Below are positions 1 through 8,103 of a stretch of DNA of 22,754 bases, one piece after another (positions within the stretch are counted from its first letter, which is position 1; the number at the start of each line of letters is the position of its first letter). The notes beneath the pieces were generated by a model. It was not told the origin of the DNA, did no database searches, and saw only the letters and a list, made by a program, of their open reading frames with translations. A program made the position numbers and the translations under genes. The stretch comes from CAZPZZ01 sp964591245 (GTDB lineage Bacteria; Acidobacteriota; Vicinamibacteria; Vicinamibacterales; UBA8438): NCBI GenBank assembly GCA_964591245.1, contig CAZPZZ010000060.1, forward strand, positions 1 to 22,754, written 5' to 3'.

Positions 1-94
1 ATAAAGTCCATACATCCCAAAAACAGCTATTAATGATTCAAGGCAGATTTTTAACGCAGCTGGACTGGTCAGTCTTCTTCACTTGAACCTCACC

Positions 95-1090
95 TCATTT
101 ACCATCGGAGACAGCCGCTGCAAACCTAGGAGCCGGATCGTTCCCACCAGCCATCTCACTCTCACACAACCGCTGCACAGCCACCACCGTCTCCGACCGC
201 TCACCAGCGGCTTCAAACCAGTGTACGTGTGGCTCCCGTCTGAACCACAGGAGCTGTCGACGTGCGTACTTGCGGTTTTCCCGCACGATGAGTTCACGAG
301 TCGACGCGAGATCGCGCTGCCGCCGCAGGTGTTCGAGGACTTGACGGTACACCAGTCCCCCAAAAGGCCCCGCTTCCTCCGGGACGCCACTTGCAAGCAA
401 GCCGCTAACCTCTGCAAGCAGCCCCGCCTCCAGTTGGGTATCGACACGTTTGGCAATCCGCGTTTCAAGGAGATCCATCGGAAGCCGAAGCCCAACCGTA
501 AGCACCCGGTAGTCAGCGATCAGAGAACGCGTTTCTGCAAAGTGCTCGCTCAGGGCACGACCAGTCAACCAGAAGACCTCAACAGCCCGGATCAGTCGTT
601 TGACATCACCCGGCTGTATTCTGCGAGCAGACTCTGGATCATGGCGCCGCAGAAGACGACAAAGCACCGCGTTACCTCGCCGATGAACCATCCGAGACAG
701 TCTTGCCCGCAGGGCAGGGTCTCGCTCAGGCCCGGGAAACAATCCACGGGTGAGCGCACGATAATAGAGCCCCGTCCCTCCAACCAGGATGGGCAAACGC
801 CCCCGTTTCGTGATCTCGCGAACAACCCGTGCCGCGTCCCTGCTATAGCGAGCTGCCGAATAGACGTCGGTTGGCTCGACAATGTCTACTAAATGATGCG
901 CAATACCTCGCTGCTCACCCGATAACACCTTGTCCGTGCCAATATCAAACCCCCGGTACACGGCAGTGGAATCACAGCTGATAATTTCGCCACCCATCAT
1001 GTCGGCCAGCCTGAGGGCAAGCGAACTTTTCCCCGTTGCCGTCGGCCCAACGACCGCAATGAGCCAGGGATGCCTATTCGTTCGATTCAC
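95..1090 (-). CDS. miaA: tRNA dimethylallyltransferase MiaA
   Basis: Transfers a dimethylallyl group from DMAPP to N6 of A37 in tRNAs that read UNN codons; a cytosolic tRNA-modification enzyme. The N-terminal P-loop is GPTATGKS, followed by the family blocks ISCDSTAVYRGFDIGTDK, DVYSAARY and GGTGLYYRAL. The C-terminal part keeps the RQLLWFR segment. I place the start at the GTG ending at 1090. That GTG overlaps the stop of a 30-residue upstream ORF as GTGA, which suggests translational coupling, and it puts the P-loop near residue 15 as in other MiaA proteins. A TTG at 1192 would add 34 residues (rich in H, C and R) that do not resemble MiaA and that overlap the small ORF in another frame. The predicted length is 331 aa, slightly above the usual 300-316. 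Identity is secure; the start is probable. Confidence 0.95.
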   Translation of the reverse strand: MNRTNRHPWLIAVVGPTATGKSSLALRLADMMGGEIISCDSTAVYRGFDIGTDKVLSGEQRGIAHHLVDIVEPTDVYSAARYSRDAARVVREITKRGRLPILVGGTGLYYRALTRGLFPGPERDPALRARLSRMVHRRGNAVLCRLLRRHDPESARRIQPGDVKRLIRAVEVFWLTGRALSEHFAETRSLIADYRVLTVGLRLPMDLLETRIAKRVDTQLEAGLLAEVSGLLASGVPEEAGPFGGLVYRQVLEHLRRQRDLASTRELIVRENRKYARRQLLWFRREPHVHWFEAAGERSETVVAVQRLCESEMAGGNDPAPRFAAAVSDGK

Positions 1091-1179
1091 GGCCGCAACA
1101 AAACAACGGCGACCACGATGGTCAGAAGAATGACCAGTCCGATCTGCTGGGCACTGGTGGGTAGCGGCAGTCGCATCAT
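1087..1179 (-). CDS. Small single-pass membrane peptide (30 aa), unrecognised
   Basis: A short ORF opens with ATGATG 51 nt after the tonB-like stop and ends in a TGA that overlaps the miaA GTG start as GTGA. The product is 30 residues: a polar, Pro-containing N-terminus (MMRLPLPTSAQQ), then a strongly hydrophobic run IGLVILLTIVVAVVLL at residues 13-28, then a short RP tail. This looks like one membrane-spanning helix. An in-frame TAA lies two codons before the first ATG, so the ORF cannot be extended. No strong Shine-Dalgarno sequence is visible, only a weak GAG about 8 nt upstream. I do not recognise a family. The hydrophobicity, the tight fit between two genes and the coupling overlap argue for a real gene; its small size and weak ribosome-binding site argue against. 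Confidence 0.55.
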   Translation of the reverse strand: MMRLPLPTSAQQIGLVILLTIVVAVVLLRP

Positions 1180-1230
1180 CGCTTACGCTCAACTACACCC
1201 AAGAAGGCAAACGAAAGGTTACGGGCTCCA

Positions 1231-2286
1231 TCAGTAGCGCCCGGGAGGAGGCTCGTTAAAATAAAACGTGACCGTAAAGAGCGTGAAGTCATCCGGGTAC
1301 TCGGGCGGCAGAGGATACGTCGGGTTGGATCCGCGCATCGCACCATACGCGGAGTTGGTGAACGCATCGACGGCCGAGGGCCGCTGAATCGTAAGGTCGG
1401 TAAGTGATCCGTCCTTGTGTACGTTGAATGTCAGTACAACATTTCCGGACATCGACATCGCAGCATACGGAATGAACCAATTGCGATAGATCTGAGCACG
1501 AAACCGCCTGATCCAGGAACCAAAGTCGACACCCTTAGAGTCGAACTGAATGTCGGGACCGTACAAGTCCGTCCGACCGGTGGCATTGTGGAATGATTGC
1601 CGACGCGCAACGTTATCAAGCCCTCGCAGAGCCTGATTGAGAATGGTACCGGACCGCTCACCAGCGGGGTCGCGCGACCGGCTTGAGTTCGCCCGAGCCG
1701 ACCCGGCCTCCGTTGGCGCTGGACCCTCACCCGGCCCGGCGTCAGCCATCTCGGGTTCCGGAGTATCGGCCTCTCCCTCCTCTCCCCCATCCTCAAACAA
1801 CTCTCCGGCAAGCAGTCGCTCCGCCGACTCTGCCTGCTCACCACCGAGCGGCGTCGTCGGGTCGACACCCGTAGGCAGCGTGCTGGACTCAACGAATTCG
1901 AAAGAATTGCCGTCGGCGTTCGGAAGATTGTTCTCGGGTATTTCAGCCTGCCGCGGCGATTGTGCCACACGGTCAAGGTCTGAGAGGTCGGCATTGGGGA
2001 CAGGCACTGGAGCCGGCGTATCCACCAAGGGCTCGACGAAAATGAACCGAGGTTCATCTCGCACCGCCCGGGTCGCCACCAGTTCCGCCTGCGCTTCGGC
2101 GATTTCGGCCAAGCGTTCGGCTCGCCGGTTGGCCGCATCCTGTACGAACTGGAGACGAGGCACAATGAGGAGGAACGCCACCAGTGCAAGGTGAGCGAAC
2201 AACGACAGCAGGAACCCCTCGCGCCGGGACATCGCCGACTCCACGGTCGGCGTATCGAAATGGCGATCCTGGAAGTCGATGTACAT
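1231..2286 (-). CDS. TonB-like energy transducer (TonB C-terminal domain protein)
   Basis: A protein of 351 aa with TonB/TolA architecture. It has a short cytoplasmic N-terminus, one membrane helix around residues 25-44 (FLLSLFAHLALVAFLLIVP), a short Ala/Glu-rich coiled stretch (50-75), and a long Pro/Glu/Gly-rich low-complexity periplasmic linker (about 85-215). A C-terminal alpha/beta domain spans about 256-345, where WIRRFRAQIYRNW and GNVVLTFNVHKDGSL match the TonB C-terminal pattern. TonB-type proteins carry proton-motive energy to outer-membrane receptors; TolA-type proteins act in envelope constriction. No exbB/exbD or tolQ/tolR gene is nearby, so the partner is unknown. The linker is unusually acidic (GELFEDGGEEGEADTPEPE region), whereas classical TonB linkers are Pro/Lys-rich. 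The start is ambiguous: ATG 2286 begins a plausible N-terminus, but ATG 2232 has a better GGAG ribosome-binding site 6 nt upstream and would give 333 aa. Confidence 0.8.
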   Translation of the reverse strand: MYIDFQDRHFDTPTVESAMSRREGFLLSLFAHLALVAFLLIVPRLQFVQDAANRRAERLAEIAEAQAELVATRAVRDEPRFIFVEPLVDTPAPVPVPNADLSDLDRVAQSPRQAEIPENNLPNADGNSFEFVESSTLPTGVDPTTPLGGEQAESAERLLAGELFEDGGEEGEADTPEPEMADAGPGEGPAPTEAGSARANSSRSRDPAGERSGTILNQALRGLDNVARRQSFHNATGRTDLYGPDIQFDSKGVDFGSWIRRFRAQIYRNWFIPYAAMSMSGNVVLTFNVHKDGSLTDLTIQRPSAVDAFTNSAYGAMRGSNPTYPLPPEYPDDFTLFTVTFYFNEPPPGRY

Positions 2287-2349
2287 AACCAGAGCCGCTG
2301 TACAGTATAGGTGATTCGGAGCGTTACGGAACGAGGAACGTCTCGGTGC

Positions 2350-3117
2350 TCAATCTAAACAGGGCTTCCGCCCCACGTAGAGATACACGATACCCAAAGA
2401 CAAACGGTGGACCTGCACGTCAACCAGCCCTCCTGTACCTAACATCGCGGCGAGACGATCGGGCGCAAGAAACGCGCTGACCGAAGCCGGGAGATATGCG
2501 TAAGCCTCGGCATGCCGAGACAACAATCGCCCAATCACGGGCAGGACATGGCGAAAGTACCACAGATACGCTGCCCGCAAACCGGGGAGACGCGGCTCTC
2601 CAAACTCCAGAATAGCCAACCGCCCGCCAGGTTTAAGCACGCGTACCATCTCGTCGATAGCCCGTGTCGTCTCCAGGACGTTCCTGATGCCAAACCCTAC
2701 CGTGACGGCATCGACTGCCGACGAGGAACACGGCAAGCGGCTTGCGTCACCGCGCACGAGCTGGATCACGTTGTCCAAGCAGATGGCCCGCACCTTCTGG
2801 TTCCCCAACGCCAACATCTCACCCGCAAAATCCACGCCAAGCACGATGCGCGGGCGCGCCCCCTGCTGAGACGCGGTGATAGCCAGATCCGCCGTACCCG
2901 TACAGACATCAAGCACACAGGCTCCCTCTGACAGGTCGAGGGCCTCCACAGCACGCCTTCGCCAACGCCGATCGAGTCCAGCGCTGAGCAAATGGTTCAG
3001 TTGGTCGTACCGGTGAGCAATCGCGTCGAACATACCCGCGATTCGGCGCGGGTCCTTGTCGAGCGACGGTCCGCGGCTTCCCGCACCGATGCGCCCCCCC
3101 GTAGCGTCTTCCGTCAT
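2350..3117 (-). CDS. menG: Demethylmenaquinone methyltransferase (MenG/UbiE)
   Basis: SAM-dependent C-methyltransferase that converts demethylmenaquinone to menaquinone, the last step of the pathway. The 255-residue protein has the Rossmann SAM motif VLDVCTGTADLA, the acidic turn GVDFAGEML, the GFGIRN block typical of UbiE/MenG, LKPGGRLAILEF, and the C-terminal AYAYLPASV region. These place it in the UbiE/COQ5 family rather than among generic methyltransferases. The ATG at 3117 is preferred because it overlaps the ubiX stop as TGATG; a TTG at 3129 is possible but would lie inside ubiX. Since the futalosine genes are adjacent and no ubiquinone-specific gene is seen, menaquinone is the likely substrate. 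Dual ubiquinone use cannot be excluded from sequence. Confidence 0.93.
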   Translation of the reverse strand: MTEDATGGRIGAGSRGPSLDKDPRRIAGMFDAIAHRYDQLNHLLSAGLDRRWRRRAVEALDLSEGACVLDVCTGTADLAITASQQGARPRIVLGVDFAGEMLALGNQKVRAICLDNVIQLVRGDASRLPCSSSAVDAVTVGFGIRNVLETTRAIDEMVRVLKPGGRLAILEFGEPRLPGLRAAYLWYFRHVLPVIGRLLSRHAEAYAYLPASVSAFLAPDRLAAMLGTGGLVDVQVHRLSLGIVYLYVGRKPCLD

Positions 3118-3740
3118 CAACCCGTCCAAGCGGGATAGAGTTCGTGAGATAACCCCAGTGTCTCGAGGATCCTCCCGGCCATGAAGTCCGCCAAGTCGTC
3201 GAGGGTGCGAGGCCCTTGATAGAAGGCGGGCATCGCCGGCATGATGAGCGCACCCGCCTCCGCCAGTGCCACCATATTGCGAAGCTGCGGCAAACTCAGG
3301 GGTGTCTCGCGTAGCACCACCACGAGTGTGCGCCGTTCCTTGAGCATGACGTCAGCCGCCCGTTCGATGAGAGACCGCGAGAGCCCGTGTGAAACCGCAG
3401 CCAAGGTCTTCATCGAGCACGGTACGATGACCATGCCCCCGCACGCGTAACTACCACTCGCGAGTGATGCTCCAACATCTCGGTTGCTGTGTAGCGTAAG
3501 TGTTCCACGCTCCACCTCCGCTCCGTAGCGGTCTGCCAGGTATTCTGGCCAGTGGTCCAGCATCGCGGCCTCGCCCAACTCATCACGCAAGAGCCGTCGT
3601 CCAAAATCAGACACAACCAGTTCAACGTGACATCCTAGCGAGAGCAACGCTGCCACCGTACGCGTCGCATATAGCGCCCCGCTCGCCCCAGTAATGCCAA
3701 CCGCAATGCGCCGCGGTATATCGGCTCGGTCCCTTACCAT
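3117..3740 (-). CDS. ubiX: Flavin prenyltransferase UbiX
   Basis: Makes prenylated FMN, the cofactor of UbiD-family decarboxylases, from reduced FMN and a dimethylallyl phosphate. The 207-residue protein begins with the flavin-binding GITGASGALYA. It also carries VIVPCSMKTLAAVSHGLS, the RAADVMLKERRTLVVVLRETPLS block and PAMPAFY, all diagnostic of UbiX/Pad1. The ATG at 3740 has a good GGAG ribosome-binding site 5 nt upstream; a TTG at 3782 would add 14 residues that do not fit the family. In futalosine clusters this enzyme serves the UbiD-type decarboxylase (MqnL) that acts on the prenylated naphthoate. No UbiD gene is in this window, so the partner must be encoded elsewhere. The stop overlaps the menG start. 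Confidence 0.95.
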   Translation of the reverse strand: MVRDRADIPRRIAVGITGASGALYATRTVAALLSLGCHVELVVSDFGRRLLRDELGEAAMLDHWPEYLADRYGAEVERGTLTLHSNRDVGASLASGSYACGGMVIVPCSMKTLAAVSHGLSRSLIERAADVMLKERRTLVVVLRETPLSLPQLRNMVALAEAGALIMPAMPAFYQGPRTLDDLADFMAGRILETLGLSHELYPAWTG

Positions 3741-3803
3741 GCCCACTCCGTCCTCTGACCACCCGAGACCGGCTCCACCCAAAACGAGACCGAGCCCATC
3801 ATC

Positions 3804-4691
3804 TCAACCAACATAGAGCGCGGCCGCCGTCGCGACCAAATAAAACAGGCCGACGTACCCATTAAGATCGAATGCCTGCTTGACACGCGACAGATCATTC
3901 ACTCGTACAAGTGACTGCTCATATACGAGCAGCGCACCAACTCCCACCACTCCTAAAAGATATCCTTGCCCCAGCGGTGTCACCCACGCGATGGCGGCAA
4001 GCGCTATCGTGGTTACCACATGGAGCGCCCGCGAAATCACCAGCGCCCCCGGTATCCCATATCTCGCCGGAATCGATCGAAGTCCCTGAGCGCGGTCGAA
4101 CTCCAAGTCCTGACAAGCGTAGAGGATGTCAAACCCAGCGACCCACGTGCCGGTCGCCAGCGCCAACAGCCACGGCGTCCACCCCGCCACCTCGCCCCCC
4201 ACGGCCAGCCAACCTCCCACCGGAGCAACCGCAAGCGCCAATCCGAGAAACAACTGGGTATAGGCCGTGTACCGTTTTGCCAGCGAGTACCAGAAGACGA
4301 TACCGAGCGCTACCGGCGATAGTGCCAAGCACACCCATCCCAACTGTGCCGTCACCACGACAAATGCCAACGACGAAATCACTACCAACCACGTCGCGTC
4401 GCGGTGAGTCACAAGACCACGGGGAATTTCACGATTCGCAGTGCGTGGATTCAACGAGTCGAAACGAGCATCTACCAACCGGTTGAACGCCATCGCCGCC
4501 GTCCGAGCGGTGACCATCGCTGCCACGATCCAGGCAATCCGACCAATGGTTAAGGGCGTATGTTGCCCCGCCAGCATTGCGCCAACCACGGCGAAGGGCA
4601 GCGCGAAGACCGAGTGGCTAAAACGCACAAACGACGCGTAAAGACGTATACGATGCAACATTGCGATCGGAGACCAACACGCGGAGGGCAT
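3804..4691 (-). CDS. mqnP: UbiA-family prenyltransferase, probable MqnP (menaquinone branch)
   Basis: A polytopic membrane prenyltransferase of 295 aa. The first Asp-rich motif is in NRLVDARFDSLNPRTANRE and the second in DILYACQDLEFDRAQG; both bind Mg-diphosphate in UbiA enzymes. Eight or nine hydrophobic helices surround them. In the futalosine route the UbiA homologue (MqnP) attaches the polyprenyl chain to 1,4-dihydroxy-6-naphthoate. The position between the amidohydrolase gene and ubiX supports that role over 4-hydroxybenzoate prenylation for ubiquinone, but the sequence alone does not prove the acceptor. The ATG at 4691 is preceded by AAGGA at about 6 nt, a good ribosome-binding site. 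ATG 4661 is a weaker alternative that would still keep the core. Confidence 0.87.
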   Translation of the reverse strand: MPSACWSPIAMLHRIRLYASFVRFSHSVFALPFAVVGAMLAGQHTPLTIGRIAWIVAAMVTARTAAMAFNRLVDARFDSLNPRTANREIPRGLVTHRDATWLVVISSLAFVVVTAQLGWVCLALSPVALGIVFWYSLAKRYTAYTQLFLGLALAVAPVGGWLAVGGEVAGWTPWLLALATGTWVAGFDILYACQDLEFDRAQGLRSIPARYGIPGALVISRALHVVTTIALAAIAWVTPLGQGYLLGVVGVGALLVYEQSLVRVNDLSRVKQAFDLNGYVGLFYLVATAAALYVG

Positions 4692-4745
4692 CCAGTTTCC
4701 TTCAAGGCCTCAGTGGTGCCCTCGACCAGGTCGCAGCAAGTCTGT

Positions 4746-5963
4746 CTATTCCGCCCGGGTCCAGCCAGTAAGCCAATCCACCTGCTCAGGCTGGATGCCG
4801 CTCACCAAGTATTCTTCCACATCGTCGAGCCGTGCGGGAACGCTCACGGCGATCGGTGCCCGAGCACCGGGCACCAGAGCACCACACTCACCCGCAAAAC
4901 CGAGGGCACGCGCCCCATGCCCCGTCGCACACTCCAGCAGTCGGCGCCCAGGCACCGTAGGGGCCAATCGCCGCATTAGGGCAAGTTCCGAGAAGAGATT
5001 CAGATCAGGAGCACTGGCCAAACTATCGGTCCCAACCGCAAGGCGAACGCCGGAGCGAAAGAACCGCTCAATCGGAGGCTCTCCCACGCCGGTCCAGACA
5101 TTGCTTCGTGGGCAGGTCACGAGCGTGACATCCAGATCCGCAAGCCGGACCAACTCGTCATCCGTTAGCTGCACCCCATGAACAACGATTCCACCTGGCT
5201 GTAACCACCGCATCCGCTCAAGAAACTCAACGGGCCCACACTGTGGCGCCACCCAGTTCTCTTCCCAGCGACCGAGATTTTCCAAGAGCGTGCGCCAGGC
5301 ACCGGTTCCGGACCGAAGGAACTCAAGTTCCTCGGGCGATTCTGCGAGGTGAATACATCGCACCAATCCGCCCACTTCGCGCGCTGCCGCGTCGAGTGCA
5401 GCGAAGGCCGACACTCCGACTGAGTATGGGGCGTGAGCAGCTATTCCTGCCGCAAGTCCATAGGTTTCCCGCGTGTGCCTGAGGTCGTCGATCGCGGTCC
5501 CGACGGCCTCCCCCGAGGCCTCGGACGGAAATGCCACGACTTCCCGAAACAGACGCACCGGCATGTCCGCCTGGCTTAGCGACGGTGCAGCGATCGTCGT
5601 GTTCCCGATATCACCCAGCAATCCGGTACCGCTGGCCCTCACTTCAGACAGCGCTTCGCCGATCGGCGCCTCCGTGAGAACTCCGATCTCGGCTCGACGT
5701 TTCAGAAGCCGTCCAACCCACTCAGGCATCGTGGCCGCAGGGGGCACCTTCCCCTTGAGAACCGACAACTCAAGATGGGTATGCGCGTTAACCAAGGCGG
5801 GCATGATCGCCGTGGCGCCAAGCTCCCTCACCCTGGAGGCAGGGACTCCACCTGGATCGGCACTTCCCACCTCCAGAATCCTCCCGCGCTCCACATCGAC
5901 CCATCCGGGAGACAGCGGAGGAGCGGTGACGGGCACCACCCAATCGGACACGTATCGAATCAT
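4746..5963 (-). CDS. mqnX: Metal-dependent amidohydrolase, probable aminodeoxyfutalosine deaminase (MqnX)
   Basis: An ATZ/TRZ-type amidohydrolase of 405 aa. Metal and catalytic residues are visible: HxH at H61/H63 (NAHTHLE), H177 (HAPYS), H205 and E208 (HLAES), and D313 (TDSLAS), all in the family order. VHGVQLTDDE around 262 is also conserved. The family includes cytosine, guanine and adenosine-type deaminases and the 6-amino-6-deoxyfutalosine deaminase of the menaquinone pathway. Placement directly after mqnC and before the UbiA-family gene makes the futalosine role most likely; substrate assignment is by context. If right, this organism converts aminodeoxyfutalosine to futalosine before hydrolysis. 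The start is the ATG at 5963, 56 nt after mqnC; no strong ribosome-binding site is seen. Confidence 0.78.
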   Translation of the reverse strand: MIRYVSDWVVPVTAPPLSPGWVDVERGRILEVGSADPGGVPASRVRELGATAIMPALVNAHTHLELSVLKGKVPPAATMPEWVGRLLKRRAEIGVLTEAPIGEALSEVRASGTGLLGDIGNTTIAAPSLSQADMPVRLFREVVAFPSEASGEAVGTAIDDLRHTRETYGLAAGIAAHAPYSVGVSAFAALDAAAREVGGLVRCIHLAESPEELEFLRSGTGAWRTLLENLGRWEENWVAPQCGPVEFLERMRWLQPGGIVVHGVQLTDDELVRLADLDVTLVTCPRSNVWTGVGEPPIERFFRSGVRLAVGTDSLASAPDLNLFSELALMRRLAPTVPGRRLLECATGHGARALGFAGECGALVPGARAPIAVSVPARLDDVEEYLVSGIQPEQVDWLTGWTRAE

Positions 5964-6019
5964 GCCGCGTGAAACGCCAAGATTGTGAGAGTCCCGCCGT
6001 GCTGGCGGAAGACCATTTC

Positions 6020-7243
6020 TCAGGAGTCCGTCTGTGATTCACCCACGTGGCGCTGCGCCTTGCCAGAGCGGCTACGGGCAGCATACCGATACAGTTCCGC
6101 CGGCACGGTCGCATCACCGCTCGCTCGTGCCACTGCAAGCGTCGTACGACGCGGAATCGCCAGCTGTCGGCACAGTGGGTCGCCCAACAGCTCATACGAC
6201 ATGGTGCGGCGCTTCGGCACAAAGCCCGCATCCTCGATATTGCGAACGATCTCCTCCTCGTCCATACAGTAGGAGGCCCCGGCGGCGCGAACGACATTCT
6301 CTTCGATCATCACGCTGCCCATATCGTTCGCACCGAAAGCGAGGCTGAGCTGCCCCACTTTTCCCCCTTGGGTTACCCAGGACGCCTGCAGGTTGTCGAA
6401 GTTGTCGAGCACGATACGCGAGAGCGCCAGCGTGCGCAGATACTCCACACCGGTCGCCTCCTTCCCCGACAACTCAGTATTCGGCGGTTGATAGCTCCAG
6501 GTGATAAACGCCGTAAATCCACCCGTCTCGTCTTGCAGATCACGGAGACGGCAAAGGTGCTCCACCCGCTCCTCCACCCGCTCCACACTGCCGTACATCA
6601 TCGTAGCGGTCGACCGCAGTCCGGCCCGGTGCACTTCGCGCATCACGGACAACCATTCATCCGAGGTCGCCTTGCTATCGCAGTGCAGTTCTCGCCGCAC
6701 CCGATCAACCAGAATCTCAGCACCGCCACCTGGTACGCTATCGAGACCCGCCGCGACTAGACGCCCGACGACCATCGGGACCGGCAACTGCGACAACCGA
6801 GAGAGGTGCAAGATCTCCGGCGGCGAGAGCGCATGTAGTTTGAAGTCCGGATAACGAGCCTTGACCGCACCGAAAAGATCCTCGTACCACGCGAGCGGTA
6901 AGTCAGGGTTGTGCCCTCCCTGCAGCAACAACTGCTGCCCCCCGACCTCTATCGTCTCATCGATTTTCCGGAACAGTTCATCAAAACCGAGCACGTACCC
7001 GTCTTCTGAGCCCACGGGACGGTAAAACGCGCAAAACGAACAACGTGCCACACACACGTTCGTGTAGTTCACATTTCGGTCGATGATGTAAGTGACCAGA
7101 CGGGCAGGATGCCGACGGGCACGGAGAGTATCAGCCAGGTCCCCGAGAAGGCCCGTAGAGGCGTCCGTGTACAGCTCCAACGCTTCATGGCGGTCAATCC
7201 GATCGCCACCGAGCACGCGGTCGGCAATCGCCGCTACGCTCAT
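6020..7243 (-). CDS. mqnC: Cyclic dehypoxanthine futalosine synthase MqnC (radical SAM)
   Basis: A radical-SAM enzyme of 407 aa that cyclises dehypoxanthine futalosine in the futalosine route to menaquinone. The 4Fe-4S motif is CVARCSFC (C64, C68, C71), preceded by NVNYTNVC as in MqnC/MqnE/CofH proteins. Further family blocks are QLLLQGGHNPDLP, VAAGLDSVPGGGAEIL, STATMMYGSVE and TWSYQPPNTEL. The QGGHNP and TWSYQPPNT forms favour MqnC over MqnE, which has VGGLHP and PLAFHPENT at these places. The C-terminal block runs LDNFDNLQASW ... LAFGANDMGSVMIEENV. The ATG start overlaps the mqnA stop as ATGA, so the two are probably translated together. The roughly 35-residue Arg/Ser-rich C-terminal tail looks variable. 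Confidence 0.96.
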   Translation of the reverse strand: MSVAAIADRVLGGDRIDRHEALELYTDASTGLLGDLADTLRARRHPARLVTYIIDRNVNYTNVCVARCSFCAFYRPVGSEDGYVLGFDELFRKIDETIEVGGQQLLLQGGHNPDLPLAWYEDLFGAVKARYPDFKLHALSPPEILHLSRLSQLPVPMVVGRLVAAGLDSVPGGGAEILVDRVRRELHCDSKATSDEWLSVMREVHRAGLRSTATMMYGSVERVEERVEHLCRLRDLQDETGGFTAFITWSYQPPNTELSGKEATGVEYLRTLALSRIVLDNFDNLQASWVTQGGKVGQLSLAFGANDMGSVMIEENVVRAAGASYCMDEEEIVRNIEDAGFVPKRRTMSYELLGDPLCRQLAIPRRTTLAVARASGDATVPAELYRYAARSRSGKAQRHVGESQTDS

Positions 7244-8076
7244 GGCCCAGGACTTTCGTAGAAACGAAGGTCGGCGCTAGTCTGTACGAGACGCTGGTCA
7301 TAGGCGTAATCGTAAAACTTTTTCAACCCTCTCAGCGCGCGATCGTCCAGGGTAAACGACACGTTCTCGCGCAGGTACTCCTCCCCGATCTCAAGTTGCT
7401 CCTCGTTCTTTGGATCCGGGCAGTGACGGGCCGCAATGTCGCGTAACGCGCCTATACCTGACCGTTGGGCTTCCTGCAGCGCCCTGAGGTGCTCAGGCCG
7501 AACGGCGTCACCACGCCCCACCCACAGAGCCCATACGAAGGGCAAAGACGTCAAAGCGGTCCACTCATCGCCCAGGTCGATTTTTTCAAGCCCCTGCCCC
7601 TCGTACTCGAGAAAAAGCGCGGCATCCCCAATCACCAGGGCAGCGTCACACCGCTTGAGCATCACAGGTAAATCCGGACGCAGCTTGACGAACTTCGGCT
7701 CAATCTCCCAAGACTCCGCGCACAGGACACGGAGCAACATACTCGACGTACGAGAGTGGCTGTCAACCGCCACCGAGCGTAGGGACGTCACCGGGCGCGT
7801 CGTAAACAGGGCAACCGATGCCACATTGCCTTCCGAGGCCACCGCAAGGTTCGGCACAATCCGATAGTCAGGGCTCTGTAGATACTCCACAGAGGGAATC
7901 AAGCCGAGATCGACAGACCGGTCATGGAGTTGAGACGCACACTTGGCGGGAACGTCGTAGCGGAGATCAAAGAGGTCACCCCTTGCCTCCAAACCGTGAA
8001 CGAGCGGTCTCGCGTTGAGATACTCGACCGCGCTAACGCGAAGTGGGTTCATGGATTCTGTGGCTGCGGTCATCAT
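7240..8076 (-). CDS. mqnA: Chorismate dehydratase MqnA
   Basis: Converts chorismate to 3-[(1-carboxyvinyl)oxy]benzoate, the committed step of futalosine-dependent menaquinone synthesis. The protein of up to 278 aa has the periplasmic-binding-like fold of MqnA/MqnD. Recognisable blocks are RVSAVEYLNARPLVHGL at the N-terminus, DLGLIPSVEYL, the DSHSRTSSMLLRVL segment, DAALVIGDAAL, and DLGDEWTALTSLPFVWALWVG. The YLNARPL and SRTS forms are those of MqnA rather than MqnD. Start choice is open among ATGATG at 8076/8073 and ATG 8052; none has a clear ribosome-binding site, and the shorter form starts right at the conserved core. The gene begins 27 nt after the MqnE-like gene and overlaps mqnC by ATGA. 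Confidence 0.95.
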   Translation of the reverse strand: MMTAATESMNPLRVSAVEYLNARPLVHGLEARGDLFDLRYDVPAKCASQLHDRSVDLGLIPSVEYLQSPDYRIVPNLAVASEGNVASVALFTTRPVTSLRSVAVDSHSRTSSMLLRVLCAESWEIEPKFVKLRPDLPVMLKRCDAALVIGDAALFLEYEGQGLEKIDLGDEWTALTSLPFVWALWVGRGDAVRPEHLRALQEAQRSGIGALRDIAARHCPDPKNEEQLEIGEEYLRENVSFTLDDRALRGLKKFYDYAYDQRLVQTSADLRFYESPGP

Positions 8077-8103
8077 GCGTTGAAAGAGGTTAGCTCTAGA
8101 TTC

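Noticed and set aside
61..80. GACTGGTCAGTC inverted repeat downstream of miaA as a terminator.
   Set aside because: The stem is 5 bp with a 2-nt loop and no adjacent T-run on the minus strand; too weak to call.
83..892. Long plus-strand open frame (269 codons) opposite miaA.
   Set aside because: It lies entirely antisense to miaA, has no recognisable motif, and its product is Pro/Arg/Ser-rich as expected for a shadow of GC-rich coding DNA. Other plus-strand frames in the window are the same.
1088..1192. In-frame TTG extension of miaA giving 365 aa.
   Set aside because: The extra residues do not resemble MiaA, no ribosome-binding site is seen, and the interval is better explained by the 30-residue membrane ORF with its GTGA overlap.
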